A stretch of DNA of 64,000 nt. Source: Pseudoscleropodium purum. Its lineage: Eukaryota > Streptophyta > Bryopsida > Hypnales > Brachytheciaceae. Below are positions 22,080 through 35,303 of the stretch, one piece after another (the first letter of the stretch is position 1; each line of letters begins with the position of its first letter). The position numbers and the translations under genes were made by a program. The stretch spans positions 13,704,501 to 13,768,500 of the forward strand of contig OZ017799.1 of assembly GCA_963969395.1 (NCBI GenBank). Reading direction: 5' to 3'. The notes below the pieces were generated by a model. That model saw nothing but the letters and a program-made list of their open reading frames with translations. It was not told the DNA's origin and made no database searches.

Positions 22080-22890
22080 CCCCCTAAGCCTGTAACTTCT
22101 ATATTTTAAGAGTGAAATTTTGAAAGCTATATTTTTCAAAGATGAAGTCAAATGTATAATATATGTCAGGGTTGACACGACGTCCAGATGCAGACGTTGT
22201 GTCCGCAGCGTCCGCTGACATTCGTGGTCACGGCGGACGCAACGTCCGCCTGTCCGCTCGTCTGCCCCGTCTGCCCGATTACGGCCGTCCGATCGACGCA
22301 TGGACTGATCTGGTCCGCACGATTTGGGCGTCCGCCTCGGGCCATCCGCCCCGCCCCGCCCGTTCGCTTTCCGACGGCGGTCGGGACGTTGCGTCTGCTA
22401 GCGTCCATGCATCCGGACGTCTGGAAAACGGACGCTATTTTGGGGCGGACGTTGAGATTCGTCAACCCTAATATATGTTATAAAATTTAGAAATTTTATT
22501 ATGAAAATTTCATATTACTATGAATTTTTGAAGAAAAAATGAATAAAATTCATATAAAATATAAAATACGCTTTAAAATCTGAATTTTTAGAATAAACCA
22601 TTTTTGTATAGAGCATTATATTATAAAAGAAATTCCAAGTCACTCTATAATTGAATATGATTGAAAATGTAGTTATAGATTCTCAACTTCAAACTTCAAT
22701 TACAATTCTTTATTTTAGAAACTTTTCAAAAGTTTCAAATAGAATAGAAACTACATTTCAAAATCTCAAAGCAAAAACAATCGTTTATAATCTCAAAATC
22801 AAGTTTCAAGAAAGGAAACTGAAAGTATTGAAATTATTTACTATTACTCTGACTAAATGCATATACCATTTGGGAGATAAACCACCCCAA
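22080..22890 (+). repeat. Dispersed repeat, second family, copy 2, split by a MITE
   Basis: Homologous to 19530-19960 from about 22490 onward; the portion before 22167 probably belongs to the same unit. The MITE at 22167-22470 inserted into it, so the repeat is older. Confidence 0.5.
22167..22470. mobile_element. hAT-like MITE, GC-rich family, copy 1
   Basis: 304 bp with termini CAGGGTTGAC and GTCAACCCTA and a perfect 8-bp duplication ATATATGT on both sides (22159-22166, 22471-22478). An 8-bp duplication and CAGGG-like termini are hAT characters. The interior is very rich in C, G and CpG, with many GGACGTCC-like words, and no transposase. Overlapping open frames on both strands come from this composition. 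Confidence 0.9.
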
Positions 22891-24523
22891 GTAAATATTT
22901 GAAGCTCATGAGTCTAATTCTTTGAAAAGAATGCCAATAAGGTAGAAGTACCCATTGCCAACCACTACCAACACCCAACTTGTAGGGTACATTGTTTCCA
23001 ACTAAGGTTGAATCAGATTTCAAACTAAAATTTGGAATGTATTTTTTTCTCCTTTTCCAGATTGGAACTAAAGAGATTATGACACATGTTCCAAAACAAT
23101 GAGCAGGAAAGTAGTTCTTGAATGATTGGAATTGGAAGACTTTAAACATTGGCTATAGGTTTCATGCACTTTTTGACTCCCAAAATTCATAGTAATTTCA
23201 ATTTCAACAATAAAATTATGAAAAATTTGCAATTCCCTAACTTCCTATCTTTCTATATGGGAAAAAATTCCTATGCCCTAAATGACTCATAATCTACTAC
23301 AAAATCCCTTAAGTAATTGGGGTATAGATAAATTTGCCATGATTGACAACAAAATCACCAAACTATAAATCAAGCACAATATTTGTTTGAAAATAACAAT
23401 GAATACATGAAATGAGAATTTCATATAGTGAAATGTATTCAATGACTTCTCCCTACTGTAACATTCTCTACTAAGTATTTTAATATACATTTCTTTATCA
23501 TTTATGGTCACTCATATTTTAGATATTGATAATACATAGTGTCAATAAGGTATTTGACATGGTGCTTATATCTTATGACTTATGGTATGTAGTACCAAAT
23601 GAGAGAGAAATAATAAGGTAGTGACATCCTTAAAGATTTCCACATCAAATCTGACCTTATATAATCCTATTAAATAGGGGTTCACCTCGTTTTACTTTTG
23701 AAGGTATTTAAGATGTAATAGTGAAGGTGCAACAAAAGTAGTGTTTAATAATCAATCCTAAACTATTATTTTGAAATAATTAATTAACTTAAGAATTTAA
23801 GGAGTTTAATAAATCTTTAGTGATTGTAACAACTAGCTTCAAATTAGAAGCCAATTAACTTGGTGTACTCAAAGAGATGAAGATTATCTCTTTATACAAG
23901 TAGGATATTAGTAGGTAAATTAGTACATGTAGGCTATGTAAATTAGGATTAATAAGAATTCAACCACTCATAGTTAAGTCAAAACATTGTAATTGTACTC
24001 AAAGTAGAATTTCAAATCTCATTTTAGCAAAATAGAGTATTTTTTTAAAAAGATTTTAACTAAAAGAAATTGGATAATCAAGCTAAGTTTTTATCTCCAA
24101 AAATTTGTTTGAAGTTTAGAGACTCCAATAAAAAATTATGGAGAAAATTTAGAGAAAGTGTTCGAAAATGTCAAAAAAATATCCATTTCAATCCCTCTCT
24201 GAAATTTGTCCATAACTTTTAGTTGAAGTCTCAAACCTCAAATGGATTTTTGCATATAAAACCTAGCTTGATTAACCAAATTTTTTAGTTCAAAGATTTG
24301 AAAAAAAGATATTCTACTATACTAAAATGAAGTCTAAAATTCTACTTTGAACATAATTCCTATGTATTGGCAATTAGCAGTCAAACTCTCATCTTCAAAT
24401 TATCCCATTTCCTTTGAGGATTCATGATGAACAATTGATTTCATTATAAAAACCTCTTTACCCACCAATCTCAATGACAAAGTCTTTTACATTGCCAACA
24501 AAAGAAATTCTAGATGGTGGTTG
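22891..24523. other. AT-rich non-coding stretch
   Basis: No gene, RNA or intact element recognised; short open frames on both strands have no family features. Confidence 0.5.
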
Positions 24524-24531
24524 GTAATTGG

Positions 24532-24894
24532 TAGGGTTGACAGGACGGTCGGACGTCCGGGACGTCCGACCGCGGATGTTGTGTCCGCAGCGTCCGATGA
24601 TATTCGCAAGTCTAGCGGACGCAACGTCCGCCTAGACCGTCCGCCGCGCCCGACGTCGCCGTCCGCCTCGACTGCTTGACTGCCCTGACCGCTGACCATC
24701 TCCTCCGTCTGCTTCCCCGATTGCCCTATTCCAATCGTCCCGCGGTCGCCCGTCTACCCCGCTCGTCCGCCCATCTCGTCCGCCGTGGCTGAGGCGTCTG
24801 CTTTCCGATGGCGGAAAGGACGCTGCGTCCGTGCGGACGGACATCCGGGTTACGAACGCCTTTTTCGGGCGGACGTAGAGATTCGTCAACCCTG
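24532..24894. mobile_element. hAT-like MITE, GC-rich family, copy 2
   Basis: 363 bp with termini TAGGGTTGAC and GTCAACCCTG. Flanks GTAATTGG (24524-24531) and GTAATTGA (24895-24902) match at 7 of 8 positions. It shares the CGTCCGCAGCGTCCG and GGGCGGACGT phrases with the copies at 22167, 25235 and 38173. Confidence 0.85.
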
Positions 24895-25234
24895 GTAATT
24901 GAACTATTTTGAACATTTTTTTTTTTAACAATTTGGTCAATGTGTAAGGTACATTAGATTACAAGGTATGAAATGATGAATTGGACCTCCAGTTCTTGGA
25001 TTTTGAGCCACTCTAGACATTGACAATCATCTTGCATCTTAACTGAATGTGAGTAGTAATAGGGGAAAAAATAATTAAAATGCTATACAAAATGTAAAAT
25101 TTGAGGTCTTCTAAGGATTTTCTAGCAATCTTCTAGAGGCTTGATTTTTCTTCTAATGAAATTTACAATAGCTTGTATATACTAACACACTTATAAAGTT
25201 TTTGATACTTACTACACTTTTTATTCTATTTAAT

Positions 25235-25513
25235 CAGGGTTGACGAATGTCAACGTCCACCCCAAAATAGCGTCCGTTTTCCGGACGTCCGGACGCTAGG
25301 GGACGCAGCGTCCCGACCGCCGTCGGAAAGCGGATGGGCGGGGCGGATGCCCAGATTGTGCGGACCAGATCAGTTCGCGCGTCGATCGGACGGCCGTAAT
25401 CGGGCGGACGGACGGGGCAGACGGGGGACAGGCGGATGCTGCGTCCACCAGGACGCGAATGTCAACGGACACTACGGACACAGCGTCCATGTCCAGACGT
25501 CATGTCAACCCTG
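25235..25513. mobile_element. hAT-like MITE, GC-rich family, copy 3
   Basis: 279 bp, termini CAGGGTTGAC and GTCAACCCTG, perfect 8-bp duplication TATTTAAT (25227-25234, 25514-25521). Internal sequence is the reverse complement of copy 1 (for example CCCCAAAATAGCGTCCGTTT near the left end), so it lies in the opposite orientation. Confidence 0.92.
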
Positions 25514-25521
25514 TATTTAAT

Positions 25522-26700
25522 ATTGTTTCTTGAAAAGTGTCATTCCTCCAAAGATGGAGTGACACTAAATAGAACTTTTATCATCAATTATTGTAGACTA
25601 TACTTCATCCTATGTATGTGAATCCATATATAAAAAAATGCTAGACGTTAAAGTAGTCATTTGAAGTCTACATCCCACGTTTACCTTCCTCTAGCTAAGG
25701 ATAAATATGAAAAATTACTTCTATTTTGTAGTTGCTTAGTGTCCTATGTTCTACACTTCTTCTAGCTAATTTGGGGCCTTTGAATTCAAAGTTTCCTAAT
25801 TTTATACTAGTTGGCAAATAAAATATTCCAATGTTTTCACCAATGATAAAAACCTTGACTTCAAATGATCACTCTAATGTCTTGCATTACAAATACCATA
25901 AACGACAAAGACTACACTATAAAGGTACTTCTAATATTATTCAAAGTAAAAAAAACAAATCTCAATCACTCAATAGTTTAGATTCTTTAAATTATAGGAG
26001 CAACACTAAAACAAAATTGTCTCAAATATTGTAACATTTGGTGTCTATTTAGTATGAGCCACACTAAATAGAAATGAAGAATATATATATATATATATAA
26101 TTTGTCTGTGATACCACAACTTAATTCTTATCATGGTAACTAGAACTGAAATTGCACAAATAAGCAATTCAACATAGTTACCATTATTATATTGAAAAGC
26201 TTTTATAGAGTCTTGTTGCTAGTAGTCAAAAGGGGATTTTAGATTTCCTTAGAATACATTTTTTTGGACACCATATGAATAAACTACGAATTTTCAAAGT
26301 GCCGAGAATAGGGCTTAGGATAACCAACCATAGACTCTCATGCAAGGTGTTTGCTTTGAACAATTTTTTGAGGTAAAGCAATGAATTTTTTTTAGCGAAT
26401 ATTTTTGGTGAGATATTCTTGGTTTTACAATGGATGAAGTAGAAAAATACTACCAAATCTTGAGACAATATTGTTCTATCTTGGATGAATGTATACTTAT
26501 TTAGATGAAATGATGAATAAATAAAAATTCCATCTATATACTATAAGTTTCATCCATTTCCATAGATGTAAATAGCTTCCTTACTATATAATAATCGCTT
26601 TCTGCCCTGACTATAATAATTGAAAAAAACCCACCCTACAAGTCTCATGAATTGTGGGAGTACTGAATTTAAGCAAGAATCTAGAGTGGACGATTTTAGA
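25522..26700. other. AT-rich non-coding stretch
   Basis: No gene seen. Contains an (AT)n microsatellite at about 26082-26100. Confidence 0.5.
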
Positions 26701-26726
26701 AAGCGGTCAAAATTAGGTGGAGTAAG

Positions 26727-26996
26727 TTACCCTTGGTACCGGCTGACTTCAACCTTGCCGTGAAGTTCCTCGAGCAACTTCCGGCAAAAATGGTAAAGAT
26801 GAAGTACAGCAGCAGCTGCAGTGGCTCTGGGCAAGTTGACTGGTGGTCCACTCCAGCAGCCTTGCCGTGCTAGTTTCACGTGATCCTTGGAATCCTTTCT
26901 ACCACTTTCCGCAGGTTCGTCTGGCTGGAGCGGTGTTTTTCTGCTGATGAAATGAATGAGTTCCGATGCCGAAGACAAAACATTCTTGAACCGCTC
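26727..26996 (-). other. Possible exon, unassigned
   Basis: An open minus-strand segment of about 90 codons (SERFKNVLSSASELIHF ... ATAAAAVLHLYHFCRKLLEE) in a locally GC-richer block. It ends at a possible donor (CCAAGG followed by GTAACTTAC). It looks amphipathic and protein-like, but I recognise no family and see no convincing partner exon. Confidence 0.2.
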
Positions 26997-26999
26997 AGA

Positions 27000-29900
27000 T
27001 CATCACTGCTCCCTCTGGCCTTGCTTTCTTACGACAAAGGTAAGGGACATATTCTGATCGATTCCAGAGACCAATACCCACCCTAGGCAAGCCTAATGCC
27101 TTCACTCCACATCATCCAGGCATCTATATCCTACCCGGGTATGAGCTGCTATTTCTTGTTCCACGGGAGCTAAAATCCGGCAAGTATAGGAAAGAGGCGG
27201 TTAAATATTTGGTGTTTTTTTTCCACGCACCTGTTGATTTTCCAGCCCTACTAAAAGTTCGTTGTGATTTTGCATCCTTTGTTTTCGAAATGCAACTGTT
27301 TTTTTCCCCAATTGCGGTTATTGCGCTGGGTAACTTTGAACTAGGCAGTGTTTGTGCTTGAACGGAAGAGTTTACACAGCTAGCAACAACACAGCTTTCT
27401 GTGAGAGAGTTGTACACAACATTTTTAATCCTTAAACAACATTTAATTTAATTTAATTTAGGTCCTCGTAGGGCAGTTCAAACTTGGATTTGGTATCATG
27501 AAGCTTCACACAGGGAGTTTTAAGAGTTCATCGTGGAGGAAAGAAAAGGGACTTACCATTCCAATTGAACAACTCTTCCATTTCCACAATGGTAAACTCT
27601 GGAAACTCCATTGTGCTTCAATTCATCAATCAATGATGAGATTTTGGCTTCCTTAAGGCAATGGCAACCTCAAAACTAATTTGTTGCAAAAGTCACACGT
27701 TCAACACTCAAACTGTGACGTGGTATACAAAACTTATATATATTAGTGTGCTCCGTGCTGTTGCCACAGTCAAAATAAAACTAAGCTTAATTTTTTAATT
27801 TCATAAAAACTTTGAAATTCAATAACTTTCACTCTATATATTGGAACCCCACGAAACCAAGCCTGTGCACCCCTCCGGCCCTCTTTGGCAAGAGCTTTCC
27901 GACGGTACAAAGAACACGACCGCGGGACGCTCGGTCTAGAAAATCTCAACAAAACAAACAAAACAAACAGCCTGACTTAATGTATTGATAGCTTGATAGT
28001 TGTTGCATCTCTGCGAGACGGATAATGATATAAAAAACTTAGGTTTTTGTATCAAAAAGTTGAGGGTGAAAGTCTAAGTGCCCTTTAATTAAATTAGAAA
28101 CCGTCTTAGGCTTCTCTATCAAAAAATTGAGGGGTCCGCCTGGCGTATAAAGTCAATCAATTTCTGGCTTTCGGGTGCTTTCGGGTACGCGAATTCTTCA
28201 AGCACATATATGGTAGAATTTAAAAAAGGTTAAACTTATTGTAGTAAAAAAACATGTGTGCCCATGGAATAGATTTAAGTTAGATCCTACTTGTCCGAAC
28301 ATATCCACTTGGTAACGAAGCAGGTGAATCTCATGCACCTGAAGATAACTGCTTTTTCCAGGTTTGTTGTCCAACTCTGCACGCATCTCTATCTCTACCG
28401 ATTTTCCCAACGCAAGGCAGAGATCAATCCGATGGGATCTACAGGGTTACCAATTACTTGCCATTGAATGTTTCCCATTTGTTTACAACGCCCAACTTTG
28501 AGTTTTATAGACGCAACTCTAAGCTGTAGATCCTGTGCCCAACAGCAGCGCAGCTTTATCGTTAGGTTCTCAACTCGAGATAACCGACTCAAGACCATTT
28601 CCACGTATATAAATATTCTAGCTGACACGAATATATGTGTCGAATATCTGGATCAATTATTGTACCAGACTGCAGTCCCCACCGGCACTTTTTCTGCAAC
28701 ATTTGAACCTGAGAAATTGAGAGATAGGACACAAACTGGCTACAAAACGCAAGACTGAATGGGCGACAACTACTACAAACAGATATTTCGTTAATTAAAA
28801 TGGCGCCATGTTTCCGCCATTTTTCCAGGTATAGATTTCAGATCCTGAAATCTAGGACAGGTGTACAGATCAGACTGCACGTTCTGAACCTAAGAGTGCC
28901 AAGTTTGTGGAATACCGCCATTTTAATGAAATATCCGTCTACAGTCTATATATATCACAAAATCTTTGTTTCTCGAATACCTCAAGAACAAGTCTTAATT
29001 GGACGAGGTCTAACTGAGCATGGTTTCAGGATACAAATAAAATCGTTTGAATAATTAACATATTTGAGAGTGATGGTTCCTATTATAAAGTTGTCTAAGT
29101 TTTTATTTGCGTCACATAGTTTGAAGCGAGTCCAAAGATGATTTCAGCTTCTCTATGTAGCATGCATTTCTTGCAATTGGACTCCGTATATTGAGTAATT
29201 GATGAAAAAAAAATTTAGTATCCTGAATCGACCCTAATTAAGCTCTCATGAATGGGCCGGGGACTGTACATTTTAGGTCTATTTCAGCGGGGTCTATTGA
29301 ATTAGCAAGGTACAGCTAGATTGCAGTCAACCAGGTGCCTGCATTATCAAAGAAAGCTATATTCCGAATTTCAATGTGCATATCTGCGCACATATGGTCG
29401 GTCCTAGTTAATACACAGCTAGCTAGCTAGTCACAGACTACAAATGATAGTCGATCATTTGATCTCTTTGGGAAATGCAAGTCAGTTTGACTGGTTCGAT
29501 CTTATCATGGCGAATTCAATGCTGTTTCTCTCGATCGAGGGATTGATAATTATTGAATATGTCAATAGTACCGATTGAATGGATCGATATGAGCAGTTGA
29601 GCTAGACCACCGACCTGCAGAGCTGCTATGCCTCGGGTGCATCACGAGCTAGCTAGGCATCGATAAGTTGATAAGTTTACAAGCCAAACAGGCCAGAACT
29701 GGAGCTCCAGGAAGATAATCCAGAAGTTCGATCACTGGCATGCATATGATTGAGTCCACAATAATATAATTAATTCTTAAATGTCCCTAGAAAGTGTAGC
29801 TCATTCAATAAAATTTTGTGTTTCATACCGTCAAAACTGTGACAACCAATTGCAGTCGTCCAGAAGCTTCAATTTCGTTAAATGGGCGATATTCCATTAC

Positions 29901-30170
29901 TTTGGCGTGGCCTGAAACCAAAATCTATACCCGCCCTAGTTTATGTCCTGAAATTACACCTTCGCGAAGATATATGTAACAATTTTTGGTTTTTGGAAAA
30001 TCACCAATTTAACTAAATTGACGCTTCAATCTGGACAAGTGCACTGAACCTAGTAGTATAAAGGTCCGTGAATCAAGATGGACCAAATTTTTCTTAAAAT
30101 ATTGCCATTTTTATGAATACCTTGATATCGATGAGTCCCGGGAACTTGTCATACACATAATTCACCCATT
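27000..30170. other. Stretch without an identified gene
   Basis: Mixed composition with short open frames on both strands (for example 28198-28628), none recognised. Two ATGGC-type inverted-repeat traces occur, at 28780-28945 and near 29870-29960. Confidence 0.4.
28780..28945. mobile_element. Degenerate ATGGC-type foldback element
   Basis: GATATTTCGTTAATTAAAAT plus GGCGCC on the left is mirrored by CGCCATTTTAATGAAATATC on the right. The same terminal phrase (TTTCATTAA, TGGCA) occurs in the nested repeats at 36184-36745. No target duplication resolved. Confidence 0.4.
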
Positions 30171-30175
30171 ATCAT

Positions 30176-30289
30176 CATGGTTGTCATACTGGACAAGTTA
30201 CTATTCATTTCATTAGGTACATTTGATGAATAATTACTCGTCCTACAGGACATGAAATGAATAGTAACTTGTCCAGTATGACAACCAGG
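30176..30289. mobile_element. hAT-like foldback MITE, deletion derivative
   Basis: 114 bp, starts CATGGTTGTCATACTGGACA and ends in its inverse (GTCCAGTATGACAACCAGG). Flanks ATTATCAT and ATCATCAT match at 7 of 8. Its interior corresponds to the 35304-35456 palindrome with part of one arm missing. Confidence 0.8.
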
Positions 30290-30297
30290 ATCATCAT

Positions 30298-33200
30298 ACA
30301 CATATACTCATCGATCGATATGTAAATCAATGCATGCAGAGAATGCATCGAAATTCACGGGTCAGGTTCACAGGACGAGTGCTATCCAGCGGGTGATCGA
30401 CCACCCGTAAAATGTATATCATGGGTTCATTCTCTCCTTCGAATTGTCTATCATACGCTATCACTCTACTCATACATGCAATAGTGTTGGGTGTAGATTC
30501 ACCTTATCCAGAATTCCAGATGAGGAGCAAACTGTAGATGGTTGATTATTAGTGGGAAACATTGAATAATAACTAATAAGCTTATACAGTGTAGTTGTTG
30601 GAATAGTACGGCACTAGCTGCGGGCGGTCTGCCAGCATAAATATCCCGAGCGGTAGGATCCAGTGCAACCGGCTGTTAAGTACCGGTTGTTGCCTCTACT
30701 ATAGCCGACGTCCGTCCCAAGTGTTGCATATATTTCGTAGCTAGGAAACACCGACGGTTCCTAGAAAAGATACAGGGCCTCGCCGTAGCTAGCGCGCAAT
30801 TTATGAATCTAGCAGTGACTAGGCAAAATGGTTCCTGTTCCAGCATAAGCTTATATGTGGAGATAATTGTTCCTATTCATGCGTTGCGGAATCAGAGTTG
30901 CTGACGAAGCGATTTGCATATAGCATGCATCATTGGACCAGTATTGTGCTAGCCGGTATATCAGACTTAATTATCAGTATGACACTAATGATTCGTCCTA
31001 TTAGTCCGTATCACGCTAATCCACGAACTGTTTTCAATTGGTTTTGTTGAAATATTACCAACAGTATTGTACCAATTTGAACAAAGATAAAATTATGTAG
31101 TGATCTACGAATTATCAATTACACCTGGCCTCACTAATAAGACAAATCAGTGTTCAAGGTTATACTGTATCGATATGTCATTACTAAAATCGTCAATTCC
31201 GTTAAATATATAGGAGATATTCCACGTACAGTCAAAAACTATAAAAACTACGACTGGTGTAGATTTTGGTTTCAGGACACGCGTCCTGAAAGCCGCCATA
31301 GTATAATTTAACGTTTGAAAAATTGAAAAATTCGTTATATTGACATATTTTCACAGTATTGGCAAACTCAGAAAAGGGAGACTGGAGTCGCTTCTCTAGC
31401 TTGAACTGGAGTGCTCTAAGACGCAACTGAAATTTCAGATCTATAAAGTTCTTAGATTTTCGAATGCTCAGGTTTTCATTGCCCCCTTTCCAACTTGGAC
31501 TTCCGGTAGTCACAAAATATGGTACAAGTACAGCACACTTTGCCGCCTTTACGTAAGGTTCCATCACAGGACTCGATTGAATGACGTCAGGCATAGCCTG
31601 TTGATTTCGACGTGTACATTTCGGTTATTTTAATGGGGCGTCGGTAATGGACCCGGAATCTGGACAGAGAGACCTCCGAAATGAAAAGAAAAGAATTGCA
31701 ACAGAGTAGCGTACCACAATAATAAATTAATCCAGACGAAATGAGTACATCTCAGTCAACATATTCGAGTCACAGAAGCGGTCGATTGGGTTCAGTCTTC
31801 ACCGTCGGCATGAATGATTCGATCCTCGTGCGACTAGCTAGATTTCTTCCACTTTGCTAGCTGGGTCGTACGTCTTACTCATTCGAAATCTGCATTGCAG
31901 AGACTGAGGTAATTACAAACCACCAAAGCAGGGAATTCGGAGTCATCTAATTACTCCGGATCACGTACAACAGTTAAACGAAATTTTAAAACTGTTTTAA
32001 AGATGCAATTTCAAATAATTTCATCCCTGTGAGTAGCCTGAGACTCTGAGTCCTTACGTTACATATTATATGGTAACAAGAAAGATCAAGTGGCCGAGCA
32101 AATACATACATTCAAAAAGTCAAGATTAGGCGAATTATCACAATTCAACATACAATTAATGATTTTGGAGGAATAGGATATTTTCAATAACTCAAAAATC
32201 AAGGAATTTGCAACATCAGAGAATTATTTTCCTCTCACCATATATTGCAGCTAGGTGACCATGTACGTTAATTGCAAATAGTTGCCGAAAATGATTACGG
32301 CTGGGTCGGAGAATCTGGCCACTTGAGCAGGTCAGGAGCTAGGCTAGCCATAGTTAGTAGCCTCGAAGCCTGCCGCTGCTCCTTCATTAATAAGCTCCCC
32401 AAAACCTTGACACTTCCAAGTCTTACACTAGAAACGAGCGCAGAAGAGTACTGTATGCTGCGGTGGGGAAACTCAGCCAGCATACACATGTTTTCATGGA
32501 GAGAATGTTCCAGTTGTGTACATTTCAGGGGATTGTGTGCTCTGGGACCGATCGAAGGAACTGTATGATCAACGTTTGGCTCTGGAGTTTTAGCCAATGT
32601 CGTGTGCACTCAGCGTTGGTCCCGAGCTTGGTTCTGATTTCTAACTGCTGATGCGGTGGAGACCGATCCGCGCTACGCGTGCACCTTCCTTGGCTAAAAC
32701 TTTAGGTACGAACGTTCGTGCAATTGCAAGACATTCAAGCAGACCCATTTAATTTGTCAATGGTCGATCGATCAGCCCCTGGTTCAATTTAGAATGAGGC
32801 AACTTAAGTGCGTGCAGACATGCAGCTAGATCTCTTACTGCAACTTCTAATTCAATTCTTTGTCCATAGGCCTACCTCTTGCAATTTTATAGTTTTGGTT
32901 TTGCTTGCATCATTTGTGACTTGTGAGAGGTAGCTGGAATTACTGTCCTCCTAGCCTCGTCATTGAGCTAGTTAGGTCAGTCCAAGAAATTTGGTGGTCG
33001 TGGTGAAAGTGAGGTACGTGCGTACGGTCATGTACGTTCTTTAAAATTGGTGAAATTCCACAAATTTTGTTGCCCGTGGTTGCATGTGCCATGAGTGCAG
33101 GATCACACAAGAATTACACAAGAATCGAACTGGCGCGGATTGAAGATGGAGAAGCTTTTTGAGTTGCCCAACTACATCTTCTACTCTCTGAATCAGATTT

Positions 33201-33902
33201 TAGTTACAAACCTTAGCTCCTTAGAGGCTGATATTGGTGAAATTGTTTCAGTTTCAATTGCCCAACTGAAACCTGCTCAGAATCTGTGAATAATCTGCAA
33301 AGTCCTAGATTTTAATGTGTGTCTGTGCACTGGAAGTCACGGTTTTCGCATTTGAACGTCGCAGTTGTGTTGCAGCTTTTGAAACAAGCCATTTTAACAA
33401 AGACGACTATCGATATGAGTAGTTGGGGTTTGGTTTGGAAATTTCCCATTTTGATTAATTTGCAAATGTGATCATGCTCGAGTGATTGATTTCCGAGGTG
33501 TGACTACACAGCACAAGGTACTGTAGCCTCATGATGACTATGTGAAAAATAATCTCATATCCAAGTTTGGGTTGCTCCAACAGTACCTAAAAGGTCGTTT
33601 AACGAAAAACAAGCTGCTCTGCTAAGCCGAGAGGCTTTGTCCCCGGCTCTCCTTTCAATGGCCTACTCAACCAGTCAACCTTCATCACGTACATTCGTAT
33701 TTCTGTTTCATTTTTTCATTTTTTATAAACAAAGGAATCAAGACCGTTGCTCTGTAAAAGTAGCTATAATGGTCAATAAGGTAGTTTACTCTTAAAGCGA
33801 CTGTTTAAGAGCTGATTGCCTCTAGAAGAAGCTAAACTCCTTGAAATGAAAAAAAATTCAGAAAATTTTTGAAGGAAAAATCAAAAAGAGTGGAATTATT
33901 TG
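30298..33902. other. Stretch without an identified gene
   Basis: Composition is more balanced than the flanks. Open frames at 31232-31594 (minus) and 32272-32609 (both strands) lack any recognised domain. A phrase around GAAACCAAAATCTA near 29930 recurs inverted at about 31260, suggesting old foldback repeats. Confidence 0.35.
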
Positions 33903-33910
33903 GCATTTAT

Positions 33911-34188
33911 CATGGTTGTCATAGTGGACGGACGTCCAGTTTGCCCATCCATTAGAGGTCCCGCCCGTCCGATACAGTCAACACATAGTTGACTTTTTGA
34001 TAACAGAAAAATAGGCCACATAAATGTCATGTGGATTAAGGAACATGCTAGGCGCAGATGAGATTGTCAGGGCGCATTCCAAGGTGACGTGTCATTCCGC
34101 AAAATTGCACAAGTTACAAAATTAAAGCCATCTGGACCGTCCATCTGTCCGGTCCGATGACCCTAACTCGCCCGTTATGACAACCATG
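33911..34188. mobile_element. hAT-like MITE with CATGGTTGTC termini
   Basis: 278 bp, termini CATGGTTGTCATA and TATGACAACCATG, with a perfect 8-bp duplication GCATTTAT (33903-33910, 34189-34196). No coding capacity. A diverged relative is at 4845-5011. Confidence 0.92.
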
Positions 34189-34196
34189 GCATTTAT

Positions 34197-35295
34197 TCCA
34201 TCTAACCCAAGTTGTTTCATATTTTTTTTAGCCCTTTGTAGATTTTATAATTTTTTGAAGTTAAAATGCAAGGGTCATATACTCACATACTAAAAGTGAC
34301 CTCCTAAAATGTATACTTTTGGTACATTGAAAAAAGAAAAATGTACCTTTGTATCATAATAACTTTTTGAGTATAGTTGCTTTTAGAAAAGACTATCTTA
34401 CATTCTTACCATAAGCTTTTTCCTCTTGCCCCTTGGGTCTAGAGCCAATAAATTTGGTTGCCAAGAATACTAAACTGACACTCACAACTTATTTATTAGA
34501 GCTTTCCTTCACTACAAAGACATCAAAAGAAATACAAGCTTCAAGTAGTTTGGGTCAAAAAAAAATAGAAGAGTAACTCAAGTCTATTTGAAATTCAATG
34601 GTTCAACTATCTAAGGCCCATAGACTTAGATGGCAAATTCTATCCTTGATGCCTCCATTAGAAATTCTCAAGTTTTTATATGACAACAAATGGTAGTTTT
34701 TGCACCCACTACTATAGTTGGGTGGACTATCTAACTATGGTAGTAAGTACCCAATCAATGTCCTCATCAGTGTGCCAAAGCCAAAGCCACTAATCCAAGG
34801 CTACATGTGCGTAAGTGTTTGAGTCATAGTATTTAGAAAGGAATTACACTTGCTAATAAGAGATATATCCATGATAACAATAGTTATCTTACAACTTGGC
34901 TATTCTTTTGAATTCATGCTATAAAAGATAAATTAGAATTAGCCACTAATTTAAAAGTAAGTATAACCATTGTAGACCTTTTTTCTAATTGCATTTTTAT
35001 TTGCATTTGTTCAATATTTTATGGGATATAATGTAGGATAGATGTATATAGGGATGCAATTGAGAAGGAATCTATACTAGGTATACAAACTTGACAATTC
35101 CTTGCATCTAAAAATTGGATGTGCTTGGTCAAATTCCATACAATCTTGGACTTCGATAGCTATTGGCCAGATCTTTTAGCTCTCTTATATACTAGGGTCT
35201 TTTTTTAAAGTTAAAAAGGACCCTCTTATATAGTTAAATATAAATTGTTAATTTTAAATAGAAATTGTTGAAACTTTCAAATTAACAATTCATCT
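34197..35295. other. AT-rich non-coding stretch
   Basis: Nothing recognised. Confidence 0.5.
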
Positions 35296-35303
35296 AGAAT
35301 CTC

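Larger units (their letters stand above)
19393..22158. other. AT-rich non-coding stretch
   Basis: No gene recognised. Holds a dispersed repeat copy (19530-19960) and a CACTA-like terminus at 20884. Short open frames at 21054-21742 have no family features. Confidence 0.5.

Noticed and set aside
22163..22490. Three ~100-codon open frames on both strands
   Set aside because: They lie inside a GC-rich MITE defined by inverted termini and an 8-bp duplication. Stop codons are rare there because of composition.
24632..24940. 102-codon minus-strand frame
   Set aside because: Same reason: inside the GC-rich MITE at 24532-24894 and running over its border.
31232..31594. 120-codon minus-strand frame
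   Set aside because: Overlaps inverted-repeat remnants near 31260 and shows no recognisable domain; kept only as part of an unassigned stretch.
32272..32609. Overlapping ~100-codon frames on opposite strands
   Set aside because: Both strands are open over the same interval, with no family resemblance or splice-consistent neighbours.
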